DNA from: Pediococcus acidilactici DSM 20284
GTDB taxonomy: Bacteria; Bacillota; Bacilli; Lactobacillales; Lactobacillaceae
Direction: 5' to 3'
DNA length: 64,000 nucleotides
Assembly: GCF_000146325.1 (NCBI RefSeq)
Contig: NZ_GL397067.1
Coordinates: 850,919 to 914,918 of the forward strand
Shown: one piece after another, positions 9,701-20,696 of the stretch
Layout: each line of letters starts with the position of its first letter
How positions within the stretch are numbered: position 1 is the stretch's first letter
Position numbers and translations under genes: made by a program
Notes under the pieces: model-generated
The model's input: the letters and a program-made list of their open reading frames with translations, nothing else
What the model was told of the DNA's origin: nothing
Database searches by the model: none

Positions 9701-10204
9701 TTATTCAGCTAAATGATCGACTGAAACCCCACGTAGGGCAGCAACTTCTTCTGCATTACGCATGCTCTTAAGGCCTTCGAAAGTAGCACGGATAACGTTA
9801 ACTGGAGTGTTTGAACCCAAACGCTTACTTGTAACATCATCAACACCGGCTAATTCCATAACGGCACGAACAGCACCACCAGCAGTAACTCCAGAACCTT
9901 CAGCAGCTGGCTTCATCAGAATCCGTCCACCACCGTAAACACCGATGGCTTCGTGAGGGAGAGTTGTTCCAACGATTGGAACTTCGATCAAACTCTTACG
10001 TGCAGTTTCAACTGCTTTACGAATTGCTTCTGGAACTTCTTGAGCTTTACCAGTACCAAAACCAACATGACCGTTCTTGTCACCAACAACGACTAAAGCA
10101 GCAAAACGAAGACGACGTCCACCTTTAACAACCTTTGTAACCCGGTTGATGGCAACTACGCGGTCTTCCAATTCCAATTTTTCTGGATCGATAAACTTAG
10201 ACAT
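9701..10204 (-). CDS. rpsE: 30S ribosomal protein S5
   Basis: S5, 167 aa, at the mRNA entry site and important for decoding accuracy. The S5 double-stranded RNA-binding domain ([31 protein letters not shown]) is followed by the C-terminal domain with [18 protein letters not shown]. The loop [10 protein letters not shown], where spectinomycin-resistance changes occur in other bacteria, looks wild type. It follows rplR by 21 nt. Confidence 0.97.
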   Translation of the reverse strand: MSKFIDPEKLELEDRVVAINRVTKVVKGGRRLRFAALVVVGDKNGHVGFGTGKAQEVPEAIRKAVETARKSLIEVPIVGTTLPHEAIGVYGGGRILMKPAAEGSGVTAGGAVRAVMELAGVDDVTSKRLGSNTPVNVIRATFEGLKSMRNAEEVAALRGVSVDHLAE

Positions 10205-10225
10205 GTACGTATTTCCCTCCTATCC

Positions 10226-10582
10226 TTAAAATTTAAGTCCGTTTTCGCGAGCAGCTTCAGCTAAAGCTTGCACACGACCATGGTAAAGGTATCCACCACG
10301 ATCAAAAACGACATTTTCGATTTTCTTTTCAACAGCTCTCTTGGCAACCAAAGCACCAACTTGTGCAGCAGCTTCAGTCTTTGAGCCACCTGAAACTTCG
10401 CTATCTAATGTTGAGGCACTAACTAGCGTTACACCCGCTACGTCATCAATTACTTGAGCGTAGATGTTTTTGTTAGAACGATATACATTTAAGCGTGGGC
10501 ACTCTGCAGTACCAGAGATTTTTGAACGAATACGTGCGTGACGACGTTGACGTTTCTTATTCTTATCTGGTTTTGAAATCAA
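10226..10582 (-). CDS. rplR: 50S ribosomal protein L18
   Basis: L18, 118 aa, binds 5S rRNA and helps form the central protuberance. I place the start at a TTG (10582), 6 nt after AGGTG; this yields [24 protein letters not shown] and the expected length, whereas a GTG three codons upstream would overlap that ribosome-binding site. The C terminus [27 protein letters not shown]-type block is conserved. It sits between rplF and rpsE. Confidence 0.95.
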   Translation of the reverse strand: MISKPDKNKKRQRRHARIRSKISGTAECPRLNVYRSNKNIYAQVIDDVAGVTLVSASTLDSEVSGGSKTEAAAQVGALVAKRAVEKKIENVVFDRGGYLYHGRVQALAEAARENGLKF

Positions 10583-10634
10583 AATTTTCACCTCATATTT
10601 TTAAATTATCAGCTAACTATATCAAGCTGCTAGA

Positions 10635-11171
10635 TTACTTACCTGTCTTACCTTCCTTGCGGCGAACGTATTCACCAACGTAGCGAACCCCTTTACCTTT
10701 GTAAGGTTCTGGTGAACGTACGGCACGGATTTCAGCGGCAAAATCACCAACGCGTTGCTTGCTAATTCCACTGATATTAATGTGTGTGTTGTCAGGTACT
10801 TCTACCTTAAGGTCTTCAGGAGCTTCCATTTCAACTGGGTTTGAGTAACCTAGGTTCAAAACAAGCTTCTTACCTTTAAGTTGAGCACGGTAACCAACAC
10901 CGACTAATTCGAGTTTCTTTTCGAAACCGTTGGTTACTCCTTCAACCATGTTGTTAAAGTTAGCGCGTGTAGTACCATGTAATGCGCGCATCTTGTTATC
11001 ATCGCTTGGACGATCAAATGTAACAACATTTCCTTCAACGTTCATTTTAATATCCGCACTCATTGTGCGTGTTAATTCACCCTTAGGTCCTTTAACAGTA
11101 ACGACGTTTCCGTCTTGTTTAATTTCAACACCAGCTGGAACTTCAACTGGTTTTCTACCGATACGGCTCAT
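10635..11171 (-). CDS. rplF: 50S ribosomal protein L6
   Basis: L6, 178 aa, near the factor-binding centre of the large subunit. It consists of two similar L6 folds. The start is [22 protein letters not shown], and the C-terminal block has [27 protein letters not shown]. The gene is 26 nt downstream of rpsH and 52 nt upstream of rplR. Confidence 0.97.
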   Translation of the reverse strand: MSRIGRKPVEVPAGVEIKQDGNVVTVKGPKGELTRTMSADIKMNVEGNVVTFDRPSDDNKMRALHGTTRANFNNMVEGVTNGFEKKLELVGVGYRAQLKGKKLVLNLGYSNPVEMEAPEDLKVEVPDNTHINISGISKQRVGDFAAEIRAVRSPEPYKGKGVRYVGEYVRRKEGKTGK

Positions 11172-11197
11172 TGAACGGCACCTCCTTATCTAAAAAA

Positions 11198-11596
11198 TTA
11201 CCAGATGTAAGCTAATACTTCTCCACCGATTTTCTTAGCGCGTGCTTCTTTATCTGTGATTACACCTTCAGAAGTTGAGATGATTGCGATACCCAAACCA
11301 TTCAACACCTTCGGAACTTCATCAGCTTTTACGTATGAACGTAATCCAGGTTTTGAAATACGCTTCAAACCAGAGATAACTCGTTCGTTGTTCTTTCCAT
11401 ATTTTAGGAATACACGAATGATGCCTTGTTTGTCATCGTCAATATATTCAACATCTTTGATAAAGCCTTCGTTCTTAAGAATTTCAGCAATATCCTTCTT
11501 AATTTTTGATGCAGGTACTTCTAAAGATTCGTGACGAACCATGTTCGCATTACGAATACGAGTAAGAAAGTCTGCAATCGGATCTGTCATAGACAT
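11198..11596 (-). CDS. rpsH: 30S ribosomal protein S8
   Basis: S8, 132 aa, a primary 16S rRNA-binding protein of the platform; in E. coli it also represses the spc operon. It begins [19 protein letters not shown] and has the family end [24 protein letters not shown]. The first of two close ATGs (11596) is 9 nt from AAGGAGGG and gives the length usual in lactobacilli. I saw no obvious S8-binding mimic in the short neighbouring gaps. Confidence 0.97.
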   Translation of the reverse strand: MSMTDPIADFLTRIRNANMVRHESLEVPASKIKKDIAEILKNEGFIKDVEYIDDDKQGIIRVFLKYGKNNERVISGLKRISKPGLRSYVKADEVPKVLNGLGIAIISTSEGVITDKEARAKKIGGEVLAYIW

Positions 11597-11629
11597 TCAG
11601 TATTACCCTCCTTTAACTCTGATTTCTTT

Positions 11630-11815
11630 TTACCAACTAGCTTTCTTCATACCAGGAATTTGTCCTTCATGAGCTAATTCACGAAGGCAAATACGGCATA
11701 AATGGAATTTACGGTATACAGAGTGTGGACGGCCACAACGTTCGCAACGAGTATATGCTTGAGTTGAGAACTTAGCAGGACGTTCACTCTTTACAACTAA
11801 TGATTTTTTAGCCAA
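11630..11815 (-). CDS. rpsN: 30S ribosomal protein S14, zinc-binding type (type Z)
   Basis: S14, 61 aa, in the 30S head. The short form carries four cysteines (24, 27, 40, 43) in CERC and CRIC pairs that bind zinc, unlike the longer zinc-free paralogue. The start is [16 protein letters not shown]. It occupies the ancestral position between rplE and rpsH, as expected for the primary copy. No zinc-free paralogue is visible in this window. Confidence 0.97.
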   Translation of the reverse strand: MAKKSLVVKSERPAKFSTQAYTRCERCGRPHSVYRKFHLCRICLRELAHEGQIPGMKKASW

Positions 11816-11833
11816 TTTGTTTGCTCCCTTCGC

Positions 11834-12376
11834 TTACTTTTCAAATGGCATTCCAAATTCTGCCAATAATTCACGTGATTCTTCGTCAGTGTTTGCTGTC
11901 GTAACGATTACGATATCCAAACCACGAACACGGTTAACATTATCAAAATCGATTTCTGGGAAAATCAATTGTTCGCGAACACCTAATGTGTAGTTACCGC
12001 GGCCATCAAAGGCAGTACGGCTAACACCGTGGAAATCACGAACTCGAGGTAATGAAACGTTGATCAACTTGTCTAAGAAGTCATACATTCTTTCACCACG
12101 AAGTGTAACTTTGGCACCAATTGACATACCTTCACGAAGACGGAATCCAGCAATTGACTTTTTAGCCTTTGTAACAAGTGGCTTTTGTCCTGAAATAAGT
12201 GCTAATTCAGCAACAGCTTCATCAAGGTTCTTTGAGTTAGCAACTGCATCACCAACACCCATATTCAAAACGATTTTTTCAATCTTTGGTACTTGCATAA
12301 CTGATGTGTAGTCAAATTTCTTAACTAGATCAGGTGTAATTTCGTTAACGAACTTTTCTTTTAAACGATTTGCCAT
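11834..12376 (-). CDS. rplE: 50S ribosomal protein L5
   Basis: L5, 180 aa, binds 5S rRNA, forms part of the central protuberance and contacts P-site tRNA. It begins [44 protein letters not shown], with the conserved [28 protein letters not shown] block. It lies between rplX and rpsN with gaps under 30 nt. Confidence 0.97.
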   Translation of the reverse strand: MANRLKEKFVNEITPDLVKKFDYTSVMQVPKIEKIVLNMGVGDAVANSKNLDEAVAELALISGQKPLVTKAKKSIAGFRLREGMSIGAKVTLRGERMYDFLDKLINVSLPRVRDFHGVSRTAFDGRGNYTLGVREQLIFPEIDFDNVNRVRGLDIVIVTTANTDEESRELLAEFGMPFEK

Positions 12377-12403
12377 GAATTTATTTTCCTCCCTCCGTTT
12401 AGA

Positions 12404-12715
12404 TTACTTGTCGATACTTTCGCCAGTTTTTTTAGAAACACGAACTTTTTTACCATCAACAACCTTGAAACCAACCCGAGTTGGTTCATTAGTTGATGGA
12501 TCGATAAGCATTACGTTTGAAACATCGATTGGTGCTTCAATATCAAGAATTCCACCTTGAGGATTTGCATTGTTAGGCTTTTGATGTTTTTTAATCATGT
12601 TAATGCCTTCAACAACAACACGGTTCTTTTTAGCAAGTGTTTGTTTGATGGTACCTTCCTTGCCCTTGTCTTTTCCGCTGATTACGCGAACTTTGTCGCC
12701 AACTTTTACGAACAT
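12404..12715 (-). CDS. rplX: 50S ribosomal protein L24
   Basis: L24, 103 aa, an assembly initiator for the 50S subunit. A KOW motif lies at the N terminus ([21 protein letters not shown]), followed by [19 protein letters not shown]. The ATG has a GGAGG-type ribosome-binding site. It is 33 nt downstream of rplN in the standard order. Confidence 0.97.
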   Translation of the reverse strand: MFVKVGDKVRVISGKDKGKEGTIKQTLAKKNRVVVEGINMIKKHQKPNNANPQGGILDIEAPIDVSNVMLIDPSTNEPTRVGFKVVDGKKVRVSKKTGESIDK

Positions 12716-12748
12716 TTAATGGCGCACCTCCTTCGTTATGATGGTCGA

Positions 12749-13117
12749 TTACAATACTTCAGGAGCCAAAGAAACAATCTTCATGTAGTCCTTATCACGT
12801 AATTCACGTGCAACTGGGCCAAAGATACGTGTTCCTTGTGGACTCTTATCATCTTTAATTAATACTGCAGCATTTTCGTCAAATTTGATGTATGAACCAT
12901 CAGCACGATGTGCGCCTTGTTTTGTACGAACAACAACCGCTTTGACAACGTCACCTTTTTTGACAACGCCACCTGGTGTTGCTTGTTTAACCGTAGCAAC
13001 CACAACGTCACCAATGTAACCAAATTTAACACGGGAACCACCCAATACCTTAATAACCAACAGTTCACGTGCTCCAGAATTGTCAGCAACTTTCAAACGA
13101 CTCTCTTGTTGGATCAC
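12749..13117 (-). CDS. rplN: 50S ribosomal protein L14
   Basis: L14, 122 aa, at the subunit interface, where it forms an intersubunit bridge. It begins [27 protein letters not shown] and ends [16 protein letters not shown]-like ([19 protein letters not shown]). The start is GTG, about 9 nt after GGGAGG. It lies between rpsQ and rplX. Confidence 0.97.
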   Translation of the reverse strand: MIQQESRLKVADNSGARELLVIKVLGGSRVKFGYIGDVVVATVKQATPGGVVKKGDVVKAVVVRTKQGAHRADGSYIKFDENAAVLIKDDKSPQGTRIFGPVARELRDKDYMKIVSLAPEVL

Positions 13118-13163
13118 AGTTAGTGTCCTCCCTTCAATTTTGTATCAGAATACGAAACATGAG

Positions 13164-13430
13164 CTAGATAATAACTGCTTTTTCAACGATATCAAGCAAA
13201 CGGAATCTCTTTGTTGCAGACAAAGGTCTTGTTTCCATGATTGTTACGATATCGCCCTTCTTTGCAGCGTTATTTTCGTCATGTGCCTTATATTTCTTTG
13301 AGTACTTTACACGTTTACCGTAAACTGGATGTGTCTTGTAAGTATCGATTTGGACTGTGATAGTCTTATCCATCTTGTCAGAAACTACGCGTCCTTGGTA
13401 AACCTTTCGTGCGTTACGTTCTTCACTCAT
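13164..13430 (-). CDS. rpsQ: 30S ribosomal protein S17
   Basis: S17, 88 aa, a primary 16S rRNA-binding OB-fold protein. It begins [29 protein letters not shown] and holds the conserved [19 protein letters not shown] and [18 protein letters not shown] blocks. It lies 26 nt after rpmC, with an upstream GGAGG-type site. Confidence 0.97.
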   Translation of the reverse strand: MSEERNARKVYQGRVVSDKMDKTITVQIDTYKTHPVYGKRVKYSKKYKAHDENNAAKKGDIVTIMETRPLSATKRFRLLDIVEKAVII

Positions 13431-13456
13431 TGACTAAGTCCTCCCTTCGTATTCTT

Positions 13457-13651
13457 TTACTTGTTTAATTCTTGTTGACGTAGAGCAGTTTTGATCCGCG
13501 CAATGTTCTTGCGAACAGCTTTAAGGCGAGCAGTGTTTTCAAGTTGGCCAGTTGCCAATTGGAAACGTAGGTTGAATAACTCGTCCTTGTACTCTTTTTC
13601 CTTGTTGATCATTTCGTCAGTGGTTAATTCATTAATTTCTTTAGCCTTCAT
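13457..13651 (-). CDS. rpmC: 50S ribosomal protein L29
   Basis: L29, 64 aa, two helices next to the polypeptide exit, near the trigger-factor docking site. I prefer the ATG at 13651 ([14 protein letters not shown]), which gives the length usual for lactobacilli; a GTG four codons upstream (13663) is also possible. The gene overlaps the 3' end of rplP, so translation is probably coupled. The C terminus is [23 protein letters not shown]. Confidence 0.95.
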
Positions 13652-14075
13652 CTGATTCGCCACCTACTTCCTCGCGTGCGATAATCTTTGTCTTAACAGG
13701 AAGTTTCATAGCTGCCAAGCGAAGAGCTTCGCGGGCAACTTCTTCAGGAACACCTGCAACTTCAAACATAACCTTTTCGCGTTTTACTGGTGCAACCCAG
13801 CCTTCTGGAGTACCTTTACCATTACCCATACGAACACCCACACCTTTAGATGTGTATGATTTATGAGGGAAAATCTTAATCCAAACTTTACCGCCACGCT
13901 TCATGTAACGCGTCATTGCGATACGAGCAGCTTCAATTTGGCGGTTAGTAATCCATGATGAAGTCAATGCTTGTAAGCCGAATTCACCAAAAGTAACTGT
14001 CTTACCGCCTTTAGCGGCTCCACGCATCCGTCCACGATGTTCGCGACGATGTTTTACTCTCTTAGGTACTAACAT
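13641..14075 (-). CDS. rplP: 50S ribosomal protein L16
   Basis: L16, 144 aa, lines the A-site tRNA corridor on the large subunit. It starts [19 protein letters not shown] and carries the conserved loop [24 protein letters not shown], close to the peptidyl-transferase centre. It is separated from rpsC by 2 nt and overlaps rpmC downstream. Confidence 0.97.
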
Positions 14076-14077
14076 GC

Positions 14078-14749
14078 TTATTTCCCTCCTTGTTCTTTAG
14101 AGTTGTTATTAGCTTCCTTTGCTTCAGGTAAAATTTCACCACGGTAAACCCATGTCTTAACACCAAGTTGACCGTATGTAGTACGAGCTTCAACCCAAGC
14201 GTAATCCACATCAGCACGTAATGTGTGAAGAGGAACCTTACCTTCGGAATAGTGTTCTACACGTGACATGTCGGCTCCGTTTAGACGACCTGCAACTTGT
14301 GTCTTAATACCTTTAGCGCCGGCACGCATTGAGCGTTGCATAGCTTGTTTCATAGCACGACGGAATGCAACCCGTCCTTCTAGTTGAGCAGCAATGTTTT
14401 CACCAACAAGTTTTGCTTCAAGATCAGGTTTCTTGATTTCAACGATGTTGATGTGAACACGTTTGCCAGTTAATTCATTTAGTTGTTTACGCAACTTTTC
14501 AACTTCTGATCCACCTTTACCGATAACCATACCTGGTTTTGCAGTGTGAATTGAAATGTTAACACGATTTGCAGCACGTTCAATTTCAACAGTAGATACG
14601 GAAGCATCAGTGAGTTGCTTTGCGATAAATTCACGAATCTTGATGTCTTCGCCAAGGAACTTAGCAAAGTCTTTATCAGCATACCATTTTGCTTGCCAAT
14701 CACGAATGACACCAACACGGAATCCATTAGGATTTACTTTTTGACCCAC
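14078..14749 (-). CDS. rpsC: 30S ribosomal protein S3
   Basis: S3, 223 aa, at the mRNA entry channel, with unwinding activity there in other bacteria. The KH domain has the GKGG motif in [21 protein letters not shown], followed by the S3 C-terminal domain [30 protein letters not shown]. The start is GTG ([13 protein letters not shown]), after GGAGGG. Its order after rplV is canonical. Confidence 0.97.
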   Translation of the reverse strand: MGQKVNPNGFRVGVIRDWQAKWYADKDFAKFLGEDIKIREFIAKQLTDASVSTVEIERAANRVNISIHTAKPGMVIGKGGSEVEKLRKQLNELTGKRVHINIVEIKKPDLEAKLVGENIAAQLEGRVAFRRAMKQAMQRSMRAGAKGIKTQVAGRLNGADMSRVEHYSEGKVPLHTLRADVDYAWVEARTTYGQLGVKTWVYRGEILPEAKEANNNSKEQGGK

Positions 14750-14761
14750 GCGTTATCCCTC

Positions 14762-15109
14762 CTATTTTTCTGATACTACAACTGTAATATGACTTGTCCG
14801 TTTGTTGATTGGTGATGCCGAGCCCTTAGCACGTGGACGGAAACGTTTCAACGTTGGTCCTTCGTTAACAAAGACTTTGCTAATTACCAAATCTTCACGA
14901 TCCAAATCAAAGTTATTTTCAGCATTCGCCACTGCAGACTTCAATACCTTTTCTACGATAGGTGAAGCACTGCGCGGTGTAAATTTAAGAATTGCAAAAG
15001 CTTCAGCGACACTTTTACCTCTGATAAGATCGACTACGAGACGAACCTTACGAGCGGCAATCCGAACAGTCTTTGCAGTTGCCTGTGCAGATGTTACTTG
15101 TTCAGCCAT
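14762..15109 (-). CDS. rplV: 50S ribosomal protein L22
   Basis: L22, 115 aa, whose extended hairpin lines the exit tunnel and whose tip affects macrolide binding. It begins [32 protein letters not shown]; the hairpin is in the C-terminal half ([30 protein letters not shown]) with no insertion. It lies between rpsS and rpsC with 12-nt gaps. Confidence 0.97.
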   Translation of the reverse strand: MAEQVTSAQATAKTVRIAARKVRLVVDLIRGKSVAEAFAILKFTPRSASPIVEKVLKSAVANAENNFDLDREDLVISKVFVNEGPTLKRFRPRAKGSASPINKRTSHITVVVSEK

Positions 15110-15121
15110 GATTCATCCTCC

Positions 15122-15403
15122 TTACTTTCCAGATGTCTTTTTGTCGTCGCCACCGTGACCACGGAATGTGCGAGTTGGAACAAATTCGCCAAGCTTATGA
15201 CCAACCATATCATCTTGGATATAAACTGGAACATGTTTTCTACCATCGTATACAGCGATTGTGTAACCGATGAAACTTGGAAAAATTGTTGAACGACGTG
15301 ACCATGTCTTGATAACTGATTTCTTTTCTTGATCTTTTTGTGCATCGATCTTCTTCAAAAGATGTTCATCAGCGAATGGTCCCTTTTTTAAACTACGACC
15401 CAT
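15122..15403 (-). CDS. rpsS: 30S ribosomal protein S19
   Basis: S19, 93 aa, in the 30S head, partner of S13. The start [22 protein letters not shown] and the block [43 protein letters not shown] are diagnostic. It follows rplB by 26 nt, with a GGAGG-type ribosome-binding site. Confidence 0.97.
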   Translation of the reverse strand: MGRSLKKGPFADEHLLKKIDAQKDQEKKSVIKTWSRRSTIFPSFIGYTIAVYDGRKHVPVYIQDDMVGHKLGEFVPTRTFRGHGGDDKKTSGK

Positions 15404-15429
15404 TAATTTGACCTCCTTCGAAAACTGTT

Positions 15430-16278
15430 CTAGATATTACCTAAGCGACCGCGTTTACGACCACGAACGATAAATTTGTTTGACTTGTTATGTTTGTTAC
15501 GAGTCTTCTTACCAATTGTTTTCTTACCCCATGGAGAAAGTGGAGATGGACGTCCGATAGGTGCCTTACCTTCACCACCACCATGTGGATGATCGTTAGG
15601 GTTCATTACAGAACCACGAACGTGTGGACGTTGACCAGCGTAACGGTTACGACCAGCTTTACCAACGTTGATTAATTCGTGTTCTTCGTTACCTACAGCA
15701 CCAATTGTGGCACGGTTTGTAGCAAGAATCATACGAACTTCTGAAGATGCAAGACGAACAAGTGCATACTTGCCTTCTTTACCAAGTAATTGAGCTGATG
15801 TACCAGCAGAACGAACAAGTTGTCCACCCTTACCTGGTTTTAATTCAATATTGTGGATAACTGTACCAACAGGAATGTTTGCAAGTGGTAGCGCGTTACC
15901 TACTTTAATGTCGGCTTCAGGTCCAGATTGAACTTGGTCGCCAACTTTTAAACCTTTAGGAGCAATGATGTATGATTTAACACCATCAGCGTAAACAAGC
16001 AATGCAATGTTAGCTGAACGGTTTGGATCATATTCGATTGCCTTAACTGTTGCTGGCACATCGTCTTTAATCCGCTTAAAGTCGATGATCCGGTATTGAC
16101 GCTTGTTACCACCACCACGATGGCGAACCGTCATCCGACCGTAGTTGTTACGACCAGCTGAATGGCTTTGAGATTCCAACAATGACTTTTCTGGACGCTT
16201 CTTTGTAATTTCAGCGTAGTCCAATTGTGTCATGCCACGACGAGCATTCGTTGTTGGCTTAAATTTCTTAATCCCCAC
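15430..16278 (-). CDS. rplB: 50S ribosomal protein L2
   Basis: L2, 282 aa, needed for subunit joining and peptidyl-transferase centre integrity. Family blocks are [36 protein letters not shown] near the N terminus and [38 protein letters not shown] near the C terminus; the latter includes the key His of the catalytic-centre loop. The start is GTG ([15 protein letters not shown]) after GGAGGG. Confidence 0.97.
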   Translation of the reverse strand: MGIKKFKPTTNARRGMTQLDYAEITKKRPEKSLLESQSHSAGRNNYGRMTVRHRGGGNKRQYRIIDFKRIKDDVPATVKAIEYDPNRSANIALLVYADGVKSYIIAPKGLKVGDQVQSGPEADIKVGNALPLANIPVGTVIHNIELKPGKGGQLVRSAGTSAQLLGKEGKYALVRLASSEVRMILATNRATIGAVGNEEHELINVGKAGRNRYAGQRPHVRGSVMNPNDHPHGGGEGKAPIGRPSPLSPWGKKTIGKKTRNKHNKSNKFIVRGRKRGRLGNI

Positions 16279-16297
16279 GTTGTTTCCCTCCTATTTT

Positions 16298-16585
16298 TTA
16301 TTCTTCACCAAATAATTGGATTTCTTTTGAATCTTCTGAAAGTTGAACGATTGCCTTACGACGCTTCTTTGTGTAACCAGCGTAACGGCCTTGGCGCTTC
16401 AACTTACCTTTAACATTCATAATGTTAACCTTGATTACCTTAACATCAAAGATCTCTTCGATAGCTTTCTTAACTTGAGTCTTTGTAGCACGAGGATCTA
16501 CGTCAAACGTGTAACGCTTGTCGTCAATCAACGCCATGGATGCTTCGGTAACAACTGGGCGTAAAATAATATCACGTGATTCCAT
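16298..16585 (-). CDS. rplW: 50S ribosomal protein L23
   Basis: L23, 95 aa, at the tunnel exit, where trigger factor and the signal recognition particle dock. It begins [50 protein letters not shown]. Its ATG shares its first base with the end of rplD, so the two are translationally coupled. Confidence 0.97.
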   Translation of the reverse strand: MESRDIILRPVVTEASMALIDDKRYTFDVDPRATKTQVKKAIEEIFDVKVIKVNIMNVKGKLKRQGRYAGYTKKRRKAIVQLSEDSKEIQLFGEE

Positions 16586-17208
16586 TATGCTAGAGCCTCC
16601 TCTACTTGAGAAAGAGCCTTTTGTGTAATGACAAGTTTGTCGCTATTCATAATATCTAAAACGTTGATACCAGTTGGTTCAACAATTTTTACGTTAGATA
16701 AATTACGAGCAGCCAATACAGCACTTTCGTTATCTTCTTCAAGAACTAATAGAGCTTTCTTTTCAACATTAAGTTTGCTTAATGATTGAGCAAAGTCCTT
16801 TGTCTTTGGAGTTTCGAACTTAAATTCATCAACAACAACCAAGCTTTCATCCAATACCTTTTGTGAAAGTACTGACTTCAATGCTAAGCGACGCATTTTC
16901 TTTGGAATGCTGTATGCGTATGAACGAGGAGTTGGTCCGAAGACAATTCCTCCGCCACGCCATTGTGGTGAACGAATTGAACCTTGACGAGCACGTCCAG
17001 TACCCTTTTGACGCCATGGTTTCTTACCACCACCACGTACAGCACTACGATTCTTTACTGCGTGTGTTCCTTGGCGCATAGATGCACGTTGCATAACTAC
17101 GGCTTCAAAGACCACATCGTTGTTGGGTTCAATACCGAAGATGTCGGCATTTAATTCAACGGTTCCGTTTTGAGTTCCGTCTTGTTTGAATAATGATACG
17201 TTAGCCAT
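16585..17208 (-). CDS. rplD: 50S ribosomal protein L4
   Basis: L4, 207 aa, with a long loop into the exit tunnel; in E. coli it also autoregulates the S10 operon. The extended loop is visible at about residues 50-90 ([25 protein letters not shown] and following), and the tunnel-facing [12 protein letters not shown] is wild type. The structured S10 leader at 18201-18366 is a plausible L4 target, although L4 control is not established for this lineage. Confidence 0.97.
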   Translation of the reverse strand: MANVSLFKQDGTQNGTVELNADIFGIEPNNDVVFEAVVMQRASMRQGTHAVKNRSAVRGGGKKPWRQKGTGRARQGSIRSPQWRGGGIVFGPTPRSYAYSIPKKMRRLALKSVLSQKVLDESLVVVDEFKFETPKTKDFAQSLSKLNVEKKALLVLEEDNESAVLAARNLSNVKIVEPTGINVLDIMNSDKLVITQKALSQVEEALA

Positions 17209-17225
17209 TTATTGGTCCTCCTCTC

Positions 17226-17864
17226 TTATTTAGATGTGTTTTTTACAGTACTCTTAACAACTACGTATGACTTCTTAGCGCCAGGTACGTTACCCTTAAC
17301 CAAAAGTACGTTGTTTTCTGTATCTGCCTTAACGATTTCTAGATTTTGAATTGTAACTGTCTTGTTACCCATGCGACCTGGCAACTTCTTACCTGGGAAC
17401 ACGCGGTTAATAATTGCTCCCAATGAACCAGGACGACGGTGGTAACGAGAACCGTGCGCCATCGGACCACGACGTTGACCGTCTTTTTTGATAACACCTT
17501 GGAAACCATGTCCCTTAGTAGTACCAGTTACATCGACGAAGTCACCTGCTTCAAAGATGTCTGCTGCGATCTTGTCTCCGACTTTAACATCTTCCCCAAG
17601 CTCAACATCTCTGATTTCGTGAATGAAGCGCTTAGGATTTGTATTTGCTTTTGCTACATGGCCTTGTTCAGGTTTGTTACTCAATACTTGACGCTTGTCG
17701 TCAAAACCTAATTGAGCTGCTGCATAACCGTCGTTTTCAACAGTCTTAAGTTGCAATACAACGTTAGGAGTAGTATCGATTACTGTAACTGGGATTAATT
17801 CACCAGCTTCAGTGAAAACCTGTGTCATTCCGACCTTCTTACCTAAGATTCCTTTTGTGGTCAT
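17226..17864 (-). CDS. rplC: 50S ribosomal protein L3
   Basis: L3, 212 aa, an assembly initiator whose central extension approaches the peptidyl-transferase centre. It starts [30 protein letters not shown]; the extension is in [33 protein letters not shown]. It is the second gene of the S10 cluster, 27 nt after rpsJ. Confidence 0.97.
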   Translation of the reverse strand: MTTKGILGKKVGMTQVFTEAGELIPVTVIDTTPNVVLQLKTVENDGYAAAQLGFDDKRQVLSNKPEQGHVAKANTNPKRFIHEIRDVELGEDVKVGDKIAADIFEAGDFVDVTGTTKGHGFQGVIKKDGQRRGPMAHGSRYHRRPGSLGAIINRVFPGKKLPGRMGNKTVTIQNLEIVKADTENNVLLVKGNVPGAKKSYVVVKSTVKNTSK

Positions 17865-17891
17865 TAGTACACCTCCGTTTGTGCTTTAAAA

Positions 17892-18200
17892 TTATAATTT
17901 GATTTCGATATCTACACCGCTTGGCAAGTCAAGCTTCATCAAAGAATCAACTGTCTTTGGTGTAGGGTTAACGATATCAATCAAACGCTTATGTGTGCGC
18001 ATTTCAAACTGTTCACGAGCCTTCTTGAACTTGTGTGGAGAACTCAAAACAGTGTAAACTGTGCGTTCTGTTGGCAATGGGATTGGACCCGAAATTGTTG
18101 CACCAGTGCGTTTTGCTGTTTCAACAATCTTGTCAGCAGATTGATCTAAAATACGATGTTCGTAAGCCTTAAGGCGAATACGAATTTTTTGTTTTGCCAT
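17892..18200 (-). CDS. rpsJ: 30S ribosomal protein S10
   Basis: S10 (NusE), 102 aa, in the 30S head and also a component of transcription antitermination complexes. The correct start is the ATG at 18200 ([34 protein letters not shown]), preceded by GAGGGAGG; in-frame codons upstream belong to the structured leader. It is the first gene of the long S10-spc-alpha transcription unit. Confidence 0.97.
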   Translation of the reverse strand: MAKQKIRIRLKAYEHRILDQSADKIVETAKRTGATISGPIPLPTERTVYTVLSSPHKFKKAREQFEMRTHKRLIDIVNPTPKTVDSLMKLDLPSGVDIEIKL

Positions 18201-18366
18201 TGTGTTACCTCCCTCGTCTATTTTAAAAATAAGACTTGCTCCGTGAAAATTACCGCCACACCCTGTGGCAAAGCGGCCGGGTGTGTCGCAACCTTTCACA
18301 TCAACGCTCTGCTTATACACCACCGTGGGGAGGGCAGTATGCCCCCCTCGTTTTTACACGGTACTT
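18201..18366 (-). promoter_or_regulatory. Structured S10 operon leader
   Basis: The minus-strand leader before rpsJ can form several stems. ACCGTG/CACGGT (18312-18365 area) encloses a strong GGGGGGCA/TGCCCTCCC hairpin. GTGAAA/TTTCAC encloses ACACCC/GGGTGT, with an inner GGC/GCC pair (about 18240-18300). A leader at this position that is bound by L4 is known in some bacteria. I infer a similar autoregulatory role from structure and position. Confidence 0.65.
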
Positions 18367-18370
18367 GATT

Positions 18371-18399
18371 ATGATACATGAAAAACGCCCCCGTGGCAA
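18371..18399 (-). promoter_or_regulatory. S10-spc-alpha operon promoter
   Basis: A -35 TTGCCA (18394-18399) and a -10 TATCAT (18371-18376) are separated by exactly 17 bp on the minus strand, each with one mismatch from consensus. The promoter lies directly after the fusA terminator and starts the structured leader of rpsJ. Confidence 0.8.
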
Positions 18400-18421
18400 G
18401 GGCATTTAGCGATTTTTTTGC

Positions 18422-18473
18422 AAAAAAAGAAGTTCCCTTCCCTAACGCTTTAAACGTTAAAAAAGAGAACTTC
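18422..18473 (-). terminator. fusA terminator
   Basis: GAAGTTC (18467-18473) pairs with GAACTTC (18429-18435), extended by flanking T-rich and G-containing pairs around AACGTTTAAAGCGTT, and is followed by TTTTTTT on the minus strand. It lies just downstream of the fusA stop and separates the str cluster from the S10 operon. Confidence 0.9.
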
Positions 18474-18484
18474 GATTTTAGAAA

Positions 18485-20578
18485 TTATTCAGCTTTTCCG
18501 CCATTTTTCTTGATAATTTCTTCTTGGATTGACTTTGGAACTGGTTCGTAGTGATCAAAGGTCATTGTAAATGTACCACGACCTTGTGATGCAGAACGAA
18601 GCGTAGTTGCATAGCCAAACATTTCTGAAAGTGGAACAAATGCGTGGATTTCTTCAGCACCAGCAATTGCTTCCATACCTTCAACACGACCACGACGAGC
18701 AGTTACTTGACCCATGATATCACCCATGTATTCTTCTGGAACACGGATTTCTACCTTCATAACTGGTTCTAAGATAACTGGTGCAGCCGTCTTAGCAGCT
18801 TCCCGTAAAGCGATTGAAGCAGCAACCTTGAAGGCAGCTTCACTAGAATCGACTTCGTGGTAACTACCATCGTATAACTTAGCCTTCAAGTCAACTAATG
18901 GATAACCTGCAAGAACACCGTTATTCATAGCTTCCTTCAAACCTTGTTCAACTGATGGAATGTATTCACGAGGAACTACACCACCAACGATAGCGTCTTC
19001 GAATTCGAATCCTTTACCTTCTTCGTTAGGTGTGAATTCGATCCAAACATCACCATATTGACCTTTACCACCAGATTGACGAACAAACTTACCTTGAGCA
19101 GAAGTTTGTTTTGTAAATGCTTCACGGTAAGAAACTTGTGGAGCACCAATCTTAGCTTCAACGTTAAATTCACGCTTCATCCGGTCAACGATGATATCCA
19201 AGTGAAGTTCACCCATTCCAGCGATAACTGTTTCCCCAGTTTCTGGGTTAGTTTCAGCACGGAATGAAGGATCTTCTTCAGCAAGTTTTTGTAAAGCAAC
19301 GTCCATCTTATCTTGGTCAGCCTTTGATTTTGGTTCAACGGCAACTTCGATAACTGGTTCTGGGAATTGCATTGATTCCAAGTGTAATGGATGATCTGGA
19401 TCAGTTAAAGAATCACCAGTAGTAGTGTTCTTCAAACCGATTGCGGCAGCGATATCACCAGAGAATACTTCTGGGATTTCTTGACGTTGGTTAGAGTGCA
19501 TTTGTAGCAAACGACCAACCCGTTCACGCTTGTTCTTTGTAGCATTTAATACGTATGAACCAGATTCCAAAGTACCTTGGTAAACACGGATAAATGTCAA
19601 ACGACCAACAAATGGGTCAGTAGCAACCTTAAATGCCAAAGCAGCAAATGGCTTGTCGTCGCCGGCAATCAATTGAACTTCTTCACCAGTATCAGGATCT
19701 GTAGCACCGTATGGCTTAACATCCAATGGAGATGGTAAGTAATCCACAACAGCGTCTAACATCATTTGAACACCCTTGTTCTTGAATGCTGAACCAGCAA
19801 GTACTGGGAACAATTCAAGTGACAAAGTACCCTTACGGATAGCAGCTTTGATTTCATCAGTAGAAATTTCTTCACCGCCAAGGTATTTTTCCATGATGTT
19901 TTCGTCAACGTCAGCTAAAATTTCAAGCATTTCGCCACGACGTTTTTCAGCTTCTTCCCTGTATTGGTCAGGAATTTCAACGGTATCCCATTCGGTACCT
20001 AATTCGTCTTCATCATACAAGTCGGCCTTCATTTCAACTAAGTCAATAACCCCTTCAAAGTCATCTTCGGCACCGATTGGCATTTGAATTGGTAAAGCAT
20101 TAGCTTGAAGACGGTCACGTAATGATTGTACGGAGAAGTCGAAGTTAGCACCGATCTTATCCATCTTGTTAGCAAAAACGATCCGGGGAACGTTGTAATC
20201 AGAAGCTTGACGCCAAACTGTTTCAGTTTGTGGTTCAACCCCTGCTTGTGCATCAAGAACGGCTACCGCACCATCAAGCACCCGGAGAGAACGTTCAACT
20301 TCGATAGTGAAGTCCACGTGTCCTGGGGTATCAATGATGTTAATCCGGTGGTCTTTCCATGCTGCAGTTGTAGCAGCGGATGTGATTGTGATCCCACGTT
20401 CTTGTTCTTGTTCCATCCAGTCCATTTGTGAAGCACCATCATGGGTTTCACCGATTTTGTGGATTTTACCTGTATAGTACAAGATTCGTTCGGTTGTGGT
20501 AGTCTTACCAGCATCAATGTGAGCCATGATACCGATGTTACGAGTCTTTTCTAAAGGAAACTCACGTTTGTTAGCCAT
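18485..20578 (-). CDS. fusA: Elongation factor G
   Basis: EF-G, 697 aa, the GTPase that drives translocation and, with RRF, ribosome recycling. The G domain shows AHIDAGKTT (about 19-27), DTPGH (83-87) and NKMD (137-140). Domains II-V follow; domain IV starts near [33 protein letters not shown]. Length and domain order are those of the main bacterial EF-G rather than a tetracycline-protection paralogue. It ends the rpsL-rpsG-fusA cluster and has its own terminator. Confidence 0.98.
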   Translation of the reverse strand: MANKREFPLEKTRNIGIMAHIDAGKTTTTERILYYTGKIHKIGETHDGASQMDWMEQEQERGITITSAATTAAWKDHRINIIDTPGHVDFTIEVERSLRVLDGAVAVLDAQAGVEPQTETVWRQASDYNVPRIVFANKMDKIGANFDFSVQSLRDRLQANALPIQMPIGAEDDFEGVIDLVEMKADLYDEDELGTEWDTVEIPDQYREEAEKRRGEMLEILADVDENIMEKYLGGEEISTDEIKAAIRKGTLSLELFPVLAGSAFKNKGVQMMLDAVVDYLPSPLDVKPYGATDPDTGEEVQLIAGDDKPFAALAFKVATDPFVGRLTFIRVYQGTLESGSYVLNATKNKRERVGRLLQMHSNQRQEIPEVFSGDIAAAIGLKNTTTGDSLTDPDHPLHLESMQFPEPVIEVAVEPKSKADQDKMDVALQKLAEEDPSFRAETNPETGETVIAGMGELHLDIIVDRMKREFNVEAKIGAPQVSYREAFTKQTSAQGKFVRQSGGKGQYGDVWIEFTPNEEGKGFEFEDAIVGGVVPREYIPSVEQGLKEAMNNGVLAGYPLVDLKAKLYDGSYHEVDSSEAAFKVAASIALREAAKTAAPVILEPVMKVEIRVPEEYMGDIMGQVTARRGRVEGMEAIAGAEEIHAFVPLSEMFGYATTLRSASQGRGTFTMTFDHYEPVPKSIQEEIIKKNGGKAE

Positions 20579-20624
20579 TATTTAAAGTTTCTCCTTCCAA
20601 TGAAATCAATTAATAGCCTGTTAG

Positions 20625-20660
20625 AAAAAATGACTACTATATGCATCCATATAATAGTCA
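20625..20660 (-). terminator. Hairpin with T tract between rpsG and fusA
   Basis: TGACTA-TTATATG (20648-20660) pairs with CATATAG-TAGTCA (20631-20643) around a 4-nt loop, followed by TTTTTT on the minus strand. It would partly terminate transcripts from rpsL-rpsG before fusA. I see no strong promoter between it and fusA, so it probably tunes expression rather than ending the unit. Confidence 0.7.
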
Positions 20661-20696
20661 TCAATGGTTGCAACAAGTAATTGCAACGACTGAATT

